Part shown: positions 48,817 to 57,050 of the stretch, in pieces
Numbering within the stretch: position 1 is the first letter of the stretch
Layout: every line of letters starts with the position of its first letter
Origin: Microglena sp. YARC
Lineage: Eukaryota; Chlorophyta; Chlorophyceae; Chlamydomonadales; Chlamydomonadaceae
Assembly: GCA_022414725.1 (NCBI GenBank)
Contig: CM039463.1
Location: 84,666,620 to 84,730,619, forward strand
DNA: 64,000 nt
Reading direction: 5' to 3'
Program-made: the position numbers and the translations under genes
The notes under the pieces: generated by a model
Databases searched by the model: none
Told to the model about the DNA's origin: nothing
What the model saw: only the letters and a program-made list of their open reading frames with translations

Positions 48817-50247
48817 ATGTTCCTACACATTGAGGAGGACGTCCGCGCGTGCAACGGGAGCCATAACGAGATCGCGCGCATCGCAAAAAAAATACTTGGC
48901 AAACGCATCGCTGCCGCGAGCACGAACGGAAAGCTATTATGGTACGTATTCGACGGGCGATGGAAGACGGACGCCAAGTTCCAAGTCAAGCACGAGCTGT
49001 CCACCGTTGTTCGAGATCACTTCATGACCGCTCTGCACAAGGAGAGAGCTTACGACATGCAGAGCAACGCGATCACAAAGAACGAGACCGCCGAACGGCT
49101 AGCGCACATCACCGCGCGCCTCCAGGACGCGACCTTCAAGAACAACGTCCTGCAAGAGATGCTCGAGTACTTTTACGAACCGGACTTCATGAAGAAACTC
49201 GACGCCGACCCAAACCTCTTAGGGTTCAACAACGGCGTGTGGGACCTAAAAAACGGCGTCTTCCGTCACGGGCATCCGGAGGACATGGTCTCCATGTCCG
49301 TGGGATTCGATTACAATGTCGCAGTGTGCGAGGAATCAGCAGACCGCGTGCGGAAATACTGGGACACGATGCACCCCGACGACAACCAACGAGAATACCT
49401 CATCCACACATTTGCTAGACAGCTGTACGGAGACAGCGGACAAGAGCTCTTTCACATACACGCCGGCGCCAACGCGTCCGCCTCTAACGGGAAGACCAAG
49501 TTCTTCGAAGTCATGGAGATCGCATTGGGCGACTACATCCGGAAATTCGGCGTGGAAATGCTGACAAGCAAGCAACGCATCGATCCATGTCGCCCGATGC
49601 CAGAGTTTGCGACGTGGAAGGGGGTCCGCATTATGTATTGCACAGAGCCAAACCACGACGAAATCTTAAATTCCGGAGTCCTCAAGGATATGATGACCGG
49701 TGGGGAAGGCATCACCTACCGCCTCCTGCACTCCAGCGACATCGTACGCTTCCGACCGCAACACAAGATACACATCATGTGCAACGCCCCGACGATGGTC
49801 GACTGTTCTGACGCGGGAGTCCAACGACGGATACGAAAAATTGACTACATCAGTCGGTTTGTGGACGAGGATGATGCGGACGCCGCCAAATTCATCTTCC
49901 CACGAGACGCAGGGCTTGTAGAGTCATTCAAGGCAGACGGCGCAATGCGCATGGAGTTCCTACGCACCCTTCTACACGCGTTTGCAAACGAGTACAAGTT
50001 TGATATGCCCGATTCGTTAAAGAAGACAGGTGCGATGTACTTGAACGAGAACGACGCCGTGGCTATGTTCGTCGAAGAGCACGTCGCGGACATACCGGAC
50101 CTGGACCTGGAACGTCGCCTAAGAGAAGAGACGGACACGGACCTAAAACGTCACCTAGAGCAACAGACGGACCTGGGACGTCACCTAGAGCAAAGACGCG
50201 GAAACGAAAATTTGCGAGGGGGTTTCAAAGGATACAGGATGGTGTAA
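48817..50247 (+). CDS. D5-like (SF3) helicase, N-terminally short, 476 aa
   Basis: ATG at 48817. Residues 130-166 (DPNLLGFNNGVWDLKNGVFR and on) are the signature that precedes the helicase in D5/P4-type primase-helicases. Walker A is ASASNGKT at 220-227, Walker B about 271-277 (RIMYCTE), sensor MCNAP near 321-325, and arginines VQRRIRK at 335-341. The family drives viral DNA replication, and full proteins carry an N-terminal AEP primase domain and reach 700-1000 residues. Here the primase part is missing and no remnant lies upstream. The last 16 residues (GNENLRGGFKGYRMV) are the translation of a dispersed repeat also present at 61790-61850, so the 3' end was replaced. A leader cassette lies upstream. 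Activity is uncertain. Confidence 0.85.
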   Translation: MFLHIEEDVRACNGSHNEIARIAKKILGKRIAAASTNGKLLWYVFDGRWKTDAKFQVKHELSTVVRDHFMTALHKERAYDMQSNAITKNETAERLAHITARLQDATFKNNVLQEMLEYFYEPDFMKKLDADPNLLGFNNGVWDLKNGVFRHGHPEDMVSMSVGFDYNVAVCEESADRVRKYWDTMHPDDNQREYLIHTFARQLYGDSGQELFHIHAGANASASNGKTKFFEVMEIALGDYIRKFGVEMLTSKQRIDPCRPMPEFATWKGVRIMYCTEPNHDEILNSGVLKDMMTGGEGITYRLLHSSDIVRFRPQHKIHIMCNAPTMVDCSDAGVQRRIRKIDYISRFVDEDDADAAKFIFPRDAGLVESFKADGAMRMEFLRTLLHAFANEYKFDMPDSLKKTGAMYLNENDAVAMFVEEHVADIPDLDLERRLREETDTDLKRHLEQQTDLGRHLEQRRGNENLRGGFKGYRMV

Positions 50248-50269
50248 AGAATCGATTGTTATAATGTGG

Positions 50270-50345
50270 TTCCACCAAGCAGGGGTGGGTTTGCAAAACA
50301 ATCGCTCTCGTATATCGAAAGGGATTCGCGGGCCCCACTCCGTCA
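50270..50345 (+). repeat. Double-hairpin element, copy 10 (decayed)
   Basis: CCACCAAGCAGGGGTGGGTT, CAATCGCTCTCGTATATCGA, GGATTCGCGGGCCCCACTCC. The first stem is disrupted and the second is cut short. Confidence 0.6.
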
Positions 50346-50374
50346 GAATAGATAGATGCAAGTACCTCAACGGA

Positions 50375-50710
50375 TGCCGGAGCTCTTGAAACTTCGTCTT
50401 CTGCGCATGCCGCCGCAGCTGCCCTTTCGGGTCACGAGATGTCCATGTACAGCCATAGTCCATCGGCAAACAACGGATTGTATTATGCAACAAGCGGCGG
50501 AGCCCCTTTCACCTCTGCCCCCCAGCGGAGCGACCAGGGGCGACCGGATGGGAGCCCCCACAAAGGAGTCCGCGAGGAACCGAGCGGGTGGGCGACCGGA
50601 GGGGAGCCCACAGTTCACATCAAGCATTAGACACACTACTACACACTACTACTGTGTAACAAACTGTCAAGTCTTACACAATGTGTATGTTGTTTGTAAA
50701 AGATGAACTT
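50375..50710 (+). repeat. GIY-YIG 3' fragment joined to family B, copy 4
   Basis: Same composite as at 37110-37390: GAGCTCTTGAAACTTCGTCT, CCATCGGCAAACAACGGATT, GCAACAAGCGGCGGAGCCCC, GAACCGAGCGGGTGGGCGAC, GTCTTACACAATGTGTATGT. The shared junction shows that the composite spread as a unit. Confidence 0.85.
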
Positions 50711-50729
50711 GTTTGTAACACTTGGGCAG

Positions 50730-50950
50730 TAAATTAAGGAGAGCTTATTATCACTGTAACGCTTGGGCTTCTTTCTCACTGAAAGTCATCGGAGTGCACT
50801 GCAACGCTTGAGCTTATCACTGCAACGCTTTTGAGCTTATCACTGGAACACTTGAGCTTATCACTGGAACACTTGGGCGTTTTCCGATGTGTCTTCTAAA
50901 GCAGGCGTCTGCTCGACATCCATTTAGGGTTTTGAGATGGGGGGGGGGGG
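50730..50950. repeat. CACTGNAACNCTTGAGCTTAT tandem repeat and double-hairpin copy 11
   Basis: Four to five units of about 27 bases (TTATCACTGGAACACTTGAG) run into CTTCTAAAGCAGGCGTCTGC and then a poly-G tract at about 50939-50952. Confidence 0.75.
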
Positions 50951-51110
50951 GCGGATCTAGGGAGGTGTTACAGGATGATGAGTGACGGAACCATGGAACT
51001 ACTCCCCCGGTAGGATGGAATACAAGGGCTCATTTTGTTCAGAGTAGCTTGTGTTGATATGGTTTCAATTATTTACTTTCCAGGATAATAAGTGAACAAC
51101 GCCTGTCGAG

Positions 51111-51743
51111 ATGAACAGCCTGATGTTGTTGGTGGCCAAGATCCTGGGCGTAAAGTCAGAAGGTGCTGATAGTGACGTTTTCGCCCTCATGGAGGGCGCG
51201 ATGAATGTCATGGGCATTCACAACTTGCTCCCGCAGTCAGCCCGCCGCATTGACATAGCTGAAGTTGCCACAGAGCTCCTCTCTGGCGATCAGATCCTCA
51301 TTCGGACAGCGGGTAGCAATGAGATCTTCCATCATGGAATCTTTGTTGGTCCCATTTCAGGAGTGCAGGGGGGTAAAAATCTCGTGGTTGATTTTTGGGG
51401 CTCACAGGATGCGGGCAAACAAGAGGCCAAGATCCGGCTGCGTACATTGGGCGAATTCATGGCGGTCCCCGGCTGGCCTGAGCTTGCTGTAATGTGTTGG
51501 GATAGCGACACACCAGAGCTTCGGGAGTTCTCGGCGGCACTGGCGTTGGGGCTGCACAGGGATCTGCAAGATTGCTCTGGCCTCTATCACTTGCTGGGCC
51601 GCAACTGTGACCACTTTGCGACATGGTGCCGTACGCTCAGGTGGGATTCAGTTAAGTTGTCTCGAATTGCCGCTCAGGTGTACCTGATGACACATGCGAT
51701 GCCTTTTTATCCAACACAAAAAATCAAAGCCTGGTTTGTTTAA
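51111..51743 (+). CDS. LRAT-like protein, 210 aa
   Basis: Intact from the ATG at 51111. An N-terminal helical region of about 55 residues is followed by the LRAT/NlpC-P60 core: LSGDQILIRTAGSNEIFHHG with the His motif HHGIFVG (about residues 74-80), the NLVVDFWG strand, and LLGRNCDHFATWCRTLRW with the presumed catalytic Cys near residue 165. The family includes lecithin:retinol and phospholipid acyltransferases and related hydrolases that form an acyl-Cys intermediate. A broken paralogue lies at 17653. The C-terminus (VYLMTHAMPFYPTQKIKAWF) may associate with membranes. The substrate cannot be told from sequence. Confidence 0.8.
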   Translation: MNSLMLLVAKILGVKSEGADSDVFALMEGAMNVMGIHNLLPQSARRIDIAEVATELLSGDQILIRTAGSNEIFHHGIFVGPISGVQGGKNLVVDFWGSQDAGKQEAKIRLRTLGEFMAVPGWPELAVMCWDSDTPELREFSAALALGLHRDLQDCSGLYHLLGRNCDHFATWCRTLRWDSVKLSRIAAQVYLMTHAMPFYPTQKIKAWFV

Positions 51744-51819
51744 AAGATTTTCATTTTGTTTTTGTTGTGATGTATGTGGGAGTCTGCTCAAGTCCAGAGC
51801 ATCGTCGGCAATCTGACTT

Positions 51820-52150
51820 GTTTACACGCGTGCTTCGAGGCGCGCGAAAACACGTGTCAGATCTGACCTGTTTACACACGTATTTTCATGGGTGCGAGGA
51901 AAACATATGTGTAGTCTCAAGCAGACGTCTGCTTGACAAACTATTTCGGGATCATGAAATGGAAATCGCGGGACCCACGGAGTGGGGCAGTGGAATTCAG
52001 CTGATGACTCGCAGAAACACGTGTCGGATCTGACCTGTTAACACTCGTGGTTAGAGGAGCATGGGGAACACGTGTCGTCTCAAGCAGGATTCTGCTTGAG
52101 AGCATTCGGTTTTAGCCCGTGTCAAGCAGAATCGCGGGACACACGGCGGC
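51820..52150 (+). repeat. Double-hairpin copies 12 and 13 with TGTTTACAC flanks
   Basis: GACCTGTTTACACACG, then GTCTCAAGCAGACGTCTGCT, ACAAACTATTTCGGGATCAT, CGGGACCCACGGAGTGGGGC (copy 12, complete). Then GAAACACGTGTCGGATCTGA, and a further TCAAGCAGGATTCTGCTTGA with GAATCGCGGGACACACGGCG (copy 13). The order is as at 24.74 and 22.9 kb. Confidence 0.85.
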
Positions 52151-52225
52151 ACCTGTCGAGTCGAGTCACATCACATGGCGACCTCTCGCATCAGGCGGCG
52201 GCACCTGTCGAGTCGAGACCCCTGG
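52130..52225. repeat. Minisatellite cluster 3
   Basis: GGCGGCACCTGTCGAGTCGA and CACATCACATGGCGACCTCT, about two units, joined to the hairpin copy just as at 40040. Confidence 0.8.
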
Positions 52226-52251
52226 CAAAAACATAGGGGTGAGATGTATTC

Positions 52252-52626
52252 CTAAATCGTTTTTTTATAACCCACAACGAAACACAGTTTAGCGAGGACA
52301 CCGATGAATACATCGACAGCCAAGGCGACCCATGCATGTCTTTGCCAGCGGGAGAGCGCAAGGATTGCAAACAATAGGTATAACGTGCCATGAACAGGGC
52401 GAAGTTTCGACCACCAGATCTTCCCGCCATCTGGCGCCACCTCTATCCCCGTTTTCCGAAGGCCTCCAAAGTATAGGACAAAGAACCCTATTGCTGGCAC
52501 AAGGGCCAAAACGCCCATAGCCCTTAGGTACCTAGGTGTCGCGAGAAAGGCAAGAATCACGAAAGCTGTCCTGATTCCTATGCACCCGATCCAGAAAGCT
52601 ATTTGTCTTGAAATGTTGTTGGCCAT
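52252..52626 (-). CDS. Four-helix membrane protein of algal/giant-virus type, 124 aa
   Basis: ATG at 52626. Hydrophobic spans occur at about residues 9-28 (FWIGCIGIRTAFVILAFLA), 37-53 (GVLALVPAIGFFVLYFGG), 79-93 (GTLYLLFAILALSR) and 97-117 (AWVALAVDVFIGVLAKLCF). Conserved-looking polar segments are RKTGIEV, KIWWSKLRPVHG and LDV-type acidic positions. I recall similar WIGCIGxRT...RPxHGxLYLLFA proteins from algae and giant viruses, but no function is established to my knowledge. First gene of a compact minus-strand cluster. Intact. Confidence 0.65.
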   Translation of the reverse strand: MANNISRQIAFWIGCIGIRTAFVILAFLATPRYLRAMGVLALVPAIGFFVLYFGGLRKTGIEVAPDGGKIWWSKLRPVHGTLYLLFAILALSRWQRHAWVALAVDVFIGVLAKLCFVVGYKKTI

Positions 52627-52770
52627 CGTGTTATCATTTAAGTTTTAAGTGGTAGAAATTGTGCTATCATTTAAGTTTTAAGTGGTAGAAATTGTGTTAT
52701 CATTTAAGTTTTAAGTGGTAGAAATTTAAGAAATTGTGTTATCATTTAAGTTAAGCGGTAGAAATTGCAG
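52627..52770. repeat. Short tandem repeat in the 5' region of the membrane-protein gene
   Basis: TTATCATTTAAGTTTTAAGT and GGTAGAAATTGTG repeat three to four times, about 33 bases apart, between the ATG at 52626 and the stop of the next gene at 52751. They could hold its promoter. Confidence 0.75.
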
Positions 52771-53410
52771 GATTGAATGGGCGCGCGTATGGGTACAGCT
52801 TCGAAACGTATTCTTTTGAATTCCATTCGATTTGTTTGGAATTGTCTATGAACTTTTTATCAATATCGTCGATAGCGAGTTTAAGATTTGATATTGCTTT
52901 TTTCGAGTCCTCGTCTGTAGCGTAAAGAACCATTTCATGGGCACTCGAATGGTACCAGATGTACAATAAATGGAATTTTTCAGTCATTTTGATATTTTTT
53001 TCTCCCAAGCGTCCCAACAACTCTGACACATTAACGGCCGGAACGATGGGCACGGTGGCATAGTTTATGACTGGATATAATTGCAGCATGTTACAAATGT
53101 CGATAACCTCGGACGGACGCAAGAATCGGCACAACAACTCATCCTGGATCGCTTTCATACCCTTGTACGTCAACAGTTTATCCACATTTTCCCCCCATTT
53201 TTGCTTTATCCATTCAATGATATTAATCTTTTGCTGTTTAGACAGTTTAACATTATCATATTTGACAGTGTTCACTTCGTATTTTTTGCGTGCGCTAGTG
53301 TTTTTCTTAGCGCACGCATTAAACAAATCTATTCTCTCCTTGGAGCCGGATCCGATTTGTGTGCTGTTGAAATCGCTGTTGAAATTGAAACCACAAGCCA
53401 TCGCACGCAT
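52751..53410 (-). CDS. Hypothetical protein, 219 aa
   Basis: ATG at 53410 (MRAMACGFNFNSDFNSTQIG). After a Ser/Asn-rich start the protein is Lys-rich and helical (KLSKQQKINIIEWIKQKWGE, VDKLLTYKGMKAIQDELL), with EVIDICNMLQLYPVIN, HLLYIWYHSSAHEMVLYAT and a C-terminal helix (ISNLKLAIDDIDKKFIDN). No membrane span. I do not recognise the family. The stop lies within the short tandem repeat that precedes the membrane-protein gene, and the phosphatase gene ends 26 bases upstream, so the three may share regulation. Intact and AT-rich relative to its neighbours. Confidence 0.6.
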   Translation of the reverse strand: MRAMACGFNFNSDFNSTQIGSGSKERIDLFNACAKKNTSARKKYEVNTVKYDNVKLSKQQKINIIEWIKQKWGENVDKLLTYKGMKAIQDELLCRFLRPSEVIDICNMLQLYPVINYATVPIVPAVNVSELLGRLGEKNIKMTEKFHLLYIWYHSSAHEMVLYATDEDSKKAISNLKLAIDDIDKKFIDNSKQIEWNSKEYVSKLYPYARPFNPAISTA

Positions 53411-53436
53411 GAGGCGGTCGATCGATACATGCCGAC

Positions 53437-53976
53437 TTATCCTCCGACAGGTTCACGCTGATCTTGTTCATGGTTGTCATCGTGATGGGACAAGGATGCA
53501 CAGCCATGGATGACCGTGCCCCTCAGGTGAACTTCAAACATTTCAAGGGACCGTTGAAAGTTGGCTTCTGGTTGGAATGCGGCGGGGTTCAACCTTTGAA
53601 TGTGCTTGATCGCATCTGTCATCGTTATGCATCTTTCCCACATCAGATAAGCAGCAACAACTGTTGCAGACCGTTGTCTTCCCAACCGACAATGCACAAG
53701 CACGACATTGTTTTGACTTAACACTCCATGCATCACCTCAACAATATATGGTAGATGGGATGTGAGTTTCGTGACCTCTTTTTGCCTGCAGTTGTCTTCA
53801 ACAGCAACCTTAATGTATGTTGTGTTGGGGTTCCTTGGTTTTATGTACGGTGTGTGGTTTGTGCAGTTCACAACAAGCTTGAATTGCAACGTTTTACAAA
53901 GTTGGTGGTTGAGAGCTGCTTCTTGGCCTGATAGGTAAAGATTGTCGCACACCTTGAACAAGTTATCGATATGCAT
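53437..53976 (-). CDS. Dual-specificity protein phosphatase, 179 aa
   Basis: ATG at 53976. Residues about 8-18 (CDNLYLSGQEAA) match the start of DSP domains. FKLVVNCTNHTPY gives the beta strand before the general-acid region. VVLVHCRLGRQRSATVVAAY is the P-loop HCxxGxxRS with catalytic Cys near residue 95. MTDAIKHIQRLNPAAF and FQRSLEMFE are the usual following helices. Such phosphatases dephosphorylate Tyr and Ser/Thr residues, and poxviruses and other NCLDV encode them (the vaccinia H1 type). The C-terminal 25 residues beyond HLRGTVIHG are Asp/His/Gln-rich and extra to the domain. Intact. Confidence 0.85.
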   Translation of the reverse strand: MHIDNLFKVCDNLYLSGQEAALNHQLCKTLQFKLVVNCTNHTPYIKPRNPNTTYIKVAVEDNCRQKEVTKLTSHLPYIVEVMHGVLSQNNVVLVHCRLGRQRSATVVAAYLMWERCITMTDAIKHIQRLNPAAFQPEANFQRSLEMFEVHLRGTVIHGCASLSHHDDNHEQDQREPVGG

Positions 53977-53989
53977 CTTATTGAGGTCA

Positions 53990-54305
53990 GCATACAGCTA
54001 GGGACATTTGATATTGGGACACCTTCTATTTTGGGGATTCTGAAAAGTTGACCAATTCAAGATTTGTAACCGATCTTGTCAATACATATAATGTCTTCAG
54101 GTGATTGACACAAAAAATTCAAGGCATCTAAAGACACTGAATTTACTAAATCCCTGTTCGTAGAGGACAGCATCCCCGGGGGAGTTGACCCCTATTATAC
54201 CCCTATGGAGAATTCATTGTCTTTCTTACTACATGTCCCCCGGACCCCCGCATGTGTAATAAGAAATTCATAGGTTCGAGGATATACGGGTAGCTTAAAT
54301 TCAAC
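53990..54305. repeat. 155-bp direct repeat, copy B, plus inverted partner of 39590-39750
   Basis: 53990-54145 equals copy A. 54165-54305 (GACAGCATCCCCGGGGGAGT to GGGTAGCTTAAATTCAACGG) is the reverse complement of the region near 39590-39730. A second, internally duplicated version of the middle block (AATAAGAAATTCATAGG) is present. Confidence 0.85.
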
Positions 54306-54308
54306 GGT

Positions 54309-54584
54309 CCAAATGGGGAGGGCGCATACACGATCACTTTGACAAAGATTCTTGAGCTTGATGATTTGGATAACGTGTGGGCCTTCAGCATCACCTCAGA
54401 GGATGGAGCCAATGAGGTTGTCCGTGTCACACTTGCCCACTATTGTGACATGGAAACTACCCACTTGGCAGTGCAGCACAACGGTGGGGCTGTGCCTGTG
54501 GATGTATTTCCAGAACCAGGCACATTTGCAGCTAGTTGGAATGCATACGTGGCCTTCAACATCTTCACCCAGTCAGATCCGTGA
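54309..54584 (+). pseudogene. 5'-truncated gene fragment, unknown
   Basis: The frame reads NGEGAYTITLTKILELDDLD, then NVWAFSITSEDGANEVVRVT, LAVQHNGGAVPVDVF and ASWNAYVAFNIFTQSDP. It is clearly protein-like and beta-rich. It has no ATG and begins exactly where the repeat at 53990-54305 ends, so the repeat seems to have removed the 5' end. It overlaps the 3' end of the ATPase gene tail to tail by about 145 bases. Confidence 0.45.
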
Positions 54585-54976
54585 TGGTCATGATACTGAC
54601 TGAGTTGTAAGATGGTGTCTCGACCGGCTAGGGGAATGCTGCACGGGTGAGAGACAGACACGATGACGGCACGAGCTTTCGACTGCATGGCATCGTGTAA
54701 CAATTGGCGGCCTTGTACATTAAAAAGATGGATGTCATCAAATGCTAGCACATTGAAACCGTCAAGTGAAGGTGATTCTGATTCAGACAGTTTACACAAC
54801 GTTGCCTCTGGTGTATGTAAAGCATGGTACTCCTTGTTATGTTCTGTCATGACCAATATTAGAGTGGTTGGTGAATGTTGAGCAATAAGTTGAGTGATAG
54901 CGTGACTCTTCCCACTTTCCCTGCGCCCTAAAATGTACATTACTTGTGGCTTACAAGTTGTCTGCGTGATGCTCAT
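54440..54976 (-). CDS. A32-like packaging ATPase (FtsK-HerA superfamily), 178 aa
   Basis: ATG at 54976. Walker A is GRRESGKSH at about residues 17-25 after a MYIL strand. LILVMTEHNKEY is the next strand. Walker B is FNVLAFDDIHLF near 74-85, with two acidic residues, and AVIVSVSHP near 100-108 is the following sensor strand. NCLDV packaging ATPases have this order and pump DNA into the capsid. It is a core NCLDV gene. The usual length is about 250-300 residues, so this one is short and its C-terminus (GSGNTSTGTAPPLCC) does not look like the family. The 3' part overlaps the truncated fragment on the other strand, so the end may have been altered. Confidence 0.75.
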   Translation of the reverse strand: MSITQTTCKPQVMYILGRRESGKSHAITQLIAQHSPTTLILVMTEHNKEYHALHTPEATLCKLSESESPSLDGFNVLAFDDIHLFNVQGRQLLHDAMQSKARAVIVSVSHPCSIPLAGRDTILQLSQYHDHHGSDWVKMLKATYAFQLAANVPGSGNTSTGTAPPLCCTAKWVVSMSQ

Positions 54977-55309
54977 TTACTCACCTGACTAGGGAATTTG
55001 ATGCATATAATAAACGCAACCAAGCAAGCTACACTCGGCGTGTCCAGGAAGAGAGGCACCAAGTAATCACAAATCCGCTCCATACCATGTTTCGCAACCA
55101 GTCAAAATCGGCCGGGAGCAGGAACGCCCATTACTTTACAAAAAACAAACTCACTAGGGTTTGTCGGTCGTGTTCGAAGGAAGAGAGAGGAGAACAAAAC
55201 AAAAGGAAATTATGCAGTTTCGGGGATCGTCGGGCCTTTATCATGTCCGGCGATCGATTGTACCACCGCCAGCACTACACAGGACTACGTTTACACTCGT
55301 TTTTATAGG
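54977..55309. other. Gene-free interval
   Basis: ATATAATAAACG at about 55005-55016 (minus strand CGTTTATTATAT) may be the ATPase promoter. A plus-strand frame at 55087-55308 has a CRSC...C cluster but ends in TTTACACTCGTTTTT repeat sequence, and I do not support it. Confidence 0.4.
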
Positions 55310-55585
55310 AACGGCGACCACTCTCATCAAGGACGGCGGCATCTGTGTCGAGTCGAGTCGAGTCACATGGCGACCTCTCGCATCACGGCGGCACCTGTGT
55401 CAAGTCACATAGAGCGACCACCTGTGTCGAGTCACATAGACCACCTGTGTCGAGTCACATAGACCACCTGTGTCGAGTCACATAGACCACCTGTGTCGAG
55501 TCACATAGACCACCTGTGTCGAGTCACATGGCGACCTCTCGCATCACGGCGGCACCTGTGTCGAGTCACATAGAGCGGTACCCTG
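55310..55585. repeat. Minisatellite cluster 4
   Basis: GTCGAGTCACATGGCGACCT, CATCACGGCGGCACCTGTGT, then six copies of a short unit, GTCGAGTCACATAGACCACC. Confidence 0.9.
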
Positions 55586-55749
55586 AGGTACGAGGACTGC
55601 GATTCTCTCCAGAAACCAGCACTTACTCGGACCGGGACCGCTCCTCTGCTCTCACAATCGCAAGGCTGCACTGCATGGAACTGTTGGGTCAAGGGAGACC
55701 GCTTCCATTTTGCAGGGATGCGTCTTGTTGATAATGGGCTACAAAAAAA

Positions 55750-55865
55750 CATGATGGTGTTCCACTGCAATGTGGGTTGCTACACCATAAGGTTACACCA
55801 TAAGGTGTACCGCACACTCCAGAAAGCGGTTTCATTTTAGTATTCCGTCGAGTGTACCTCGATAC
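55750..55865 (+). repeat. Right end of the TTTCATTTTAGTATTCCGTC element, copy 1
   Basis: GGTGTTCCACTGCAATGTGG, GGTTGCTACACCATAAGGTT, ACACCATAAGGTGTACCGCA, GCGGTTTCATTTTAGTATTC, CGTCGAGTGTA. It matches the right 110 bases of 58178-58510. Confidence 0.85.
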
Positions 55866-55968
55866 TGTAAGATATCACTCATGGTGACCTGTACAAATGA
55901 AGAAAGTAGCTATGTTTTGGTTGCGCAAGTTGTACATAGAGAAATATGTGTGATTCAATATTAACAGG

Positions 55969-55976
55969 TATAAATA
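55969..55976 (+). promoter_or_regulatory. TATA-like box of the caspase-like gene 1
   Basis: TATAAATA lies 17-24 bases before the ATG at 55993. Confidence 0.4.
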
Positions 55977-55992
55977 AGTGTAACCCCCACAG

Positions 55993-56787
55993 ATGCAGAG
56001 ACAAAAGCGTGCCTTGCTGGTCAGCCCCAGTTACGCCACGCCTGGGTTGGATATCAGGACTCGATACGTGATGGAGAAAGCAGTAGTGCTCCCTAGTGAC
56101 CTGGGCAAGTATAGCACTGAGGGTTTTACGCGCGACGCAGCAGTGCTACGCCGCCAGTCAGGGCCGGGTTTCAGTTTTGAAACACTGGAGGGCGAGGTGT
56201 TGTCCAGCGCTGTATTGGACCACCTGAAGTGGTTGTTGTCCGACGAAACAGAGGTGGCTGTGTTGTTGTTCTGCGGCCATGGCATGTGGCAGGGGTCGCC
56301 GCAGCACGGTAGTCTCGTGTGTTCATTCAAGCAGCTGGTCACAGCTGAGGCAATTGAGTGCGTGGCGGCGAAGTTCAAAGGCACATTTGTAAGGTTGCTG
56401 AACATGTGCGAGGCCGAGGGGGAGTCTATGTGGCAGGATGGGCAAGGTACCATGGACGCAGTAAGGCTGCGATGTGCTCAGATGCAAGGGGGGGCAGGCG
56501 CGCCAAGCACCTACTACGGCATGACAGTGGCAGCCACGCAGCAGTTTGGCAAGACCACTGGTAACAGCCGGGGCATCAAGTTCGGTGTCGCACTGGGGCG
56601 CATGTTTGATCAGGAGGTGCTGGTGACGTACGATGGGTTCGAGACGGCATTGGACAAGTATTGGAGTGGGGCGCAAGTACGGATGACGCACGCTTTCCGA
56701 GGTGTGTTCGGGACGCCCGCTCTCCCGGTGGGTTCTTGTTGCATCACTAATGATGATGCGGGTTCTGAGTCTAAGGTGGAGTTCTGA
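55993..56787 (+). CDS. Caspase-like (clan CD, C14) protein 1, 264 aa
   Basis: ATG at 55993. The core follows the caspase fold: RALLVSPSYATPG (first strand with the substrate-side loop), a helix with the TRDAAVLRR segment, then VAVLLFCGHGMWQGSPQHGS with the catalytic His at 96 in a CGHG motif. FVRLLNMCEAEGES follows, with Cys at 139 in the position of the caspase nucleophile. YGMTVAATQQFG and GIKFGVALGRMF correspond to later strands. No prodomain, and no p10-like extension beyond about 120 residues. Metacaspases of algae and algal viruses are Arg/Lys-specific and linked to cell death, and specificity here is not predictable. A second caspase-like gene lies at 58610. Intact. Confidence 0.7.
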   Translation: MQRQKRALLVSPSYATPGLDIRTRYVMEKAVVLPSDLGKYSTEGFTRDAAVLRRQSGPGFSFETLEGEVLSSAVLDHLKWLLSDETEVAVLLFCGHGMWQGSPQHGSLVCSFKQLVTAEAIECVAAKFKGTFVRLLNMCEAEGESMWQDGQGTMDAVRLRCAQMQGGAGAPSTYYGMTVAATQQFGKTTGNSRGIKFGVALGRMFDQEVLVTYDGFETALDKYWSGAQVRMTHAFRGVFGTPALPVGSCCITNDDAGSESKVEF

Positions 56788-56964
56788 GTCTGAGGTGCCT
56801 GGGGAAGGGTTGCAACAGTTGACTCGTTTTCTTTCTTGTTGTGCAGGGGAGGGACAGCAAGACGCCGCCGTCAGGAGAACAAGAGACACGCACGCAAACG
56901 GACCGCATGCAATTACGCATCCCTAGAGCCCCGCCTCCGTCTCGTCTCTAAAAAAATGTATCAA

Positions 56965-57050
56965 AAAAAAGAGTTTTTAGTATCTAAATAACTGAGTATC
57001 TATATAACTGAGTATCTATATAACTGAGTATCTATATAACTGAGTATCTA
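56965..57050. repeat. ACTGAGTATCTATATA tandem repeat between convergent genes
   Basis: Four to five copies of a 19-base unit (TAACTGAGTATCTATA) fill the space next to the stop of the minus-strand gene at 57048, at a convergent gene end. It could act as a bidirectional 3'-end signal. Confidence 0.85.

Noticed and set aside
55087..55308. Small zinc-ribbon protein
   Set aside because: Only three Cys in a basic context, and the C-terminus is read from the TTTACACTCGTTTTT repeat.
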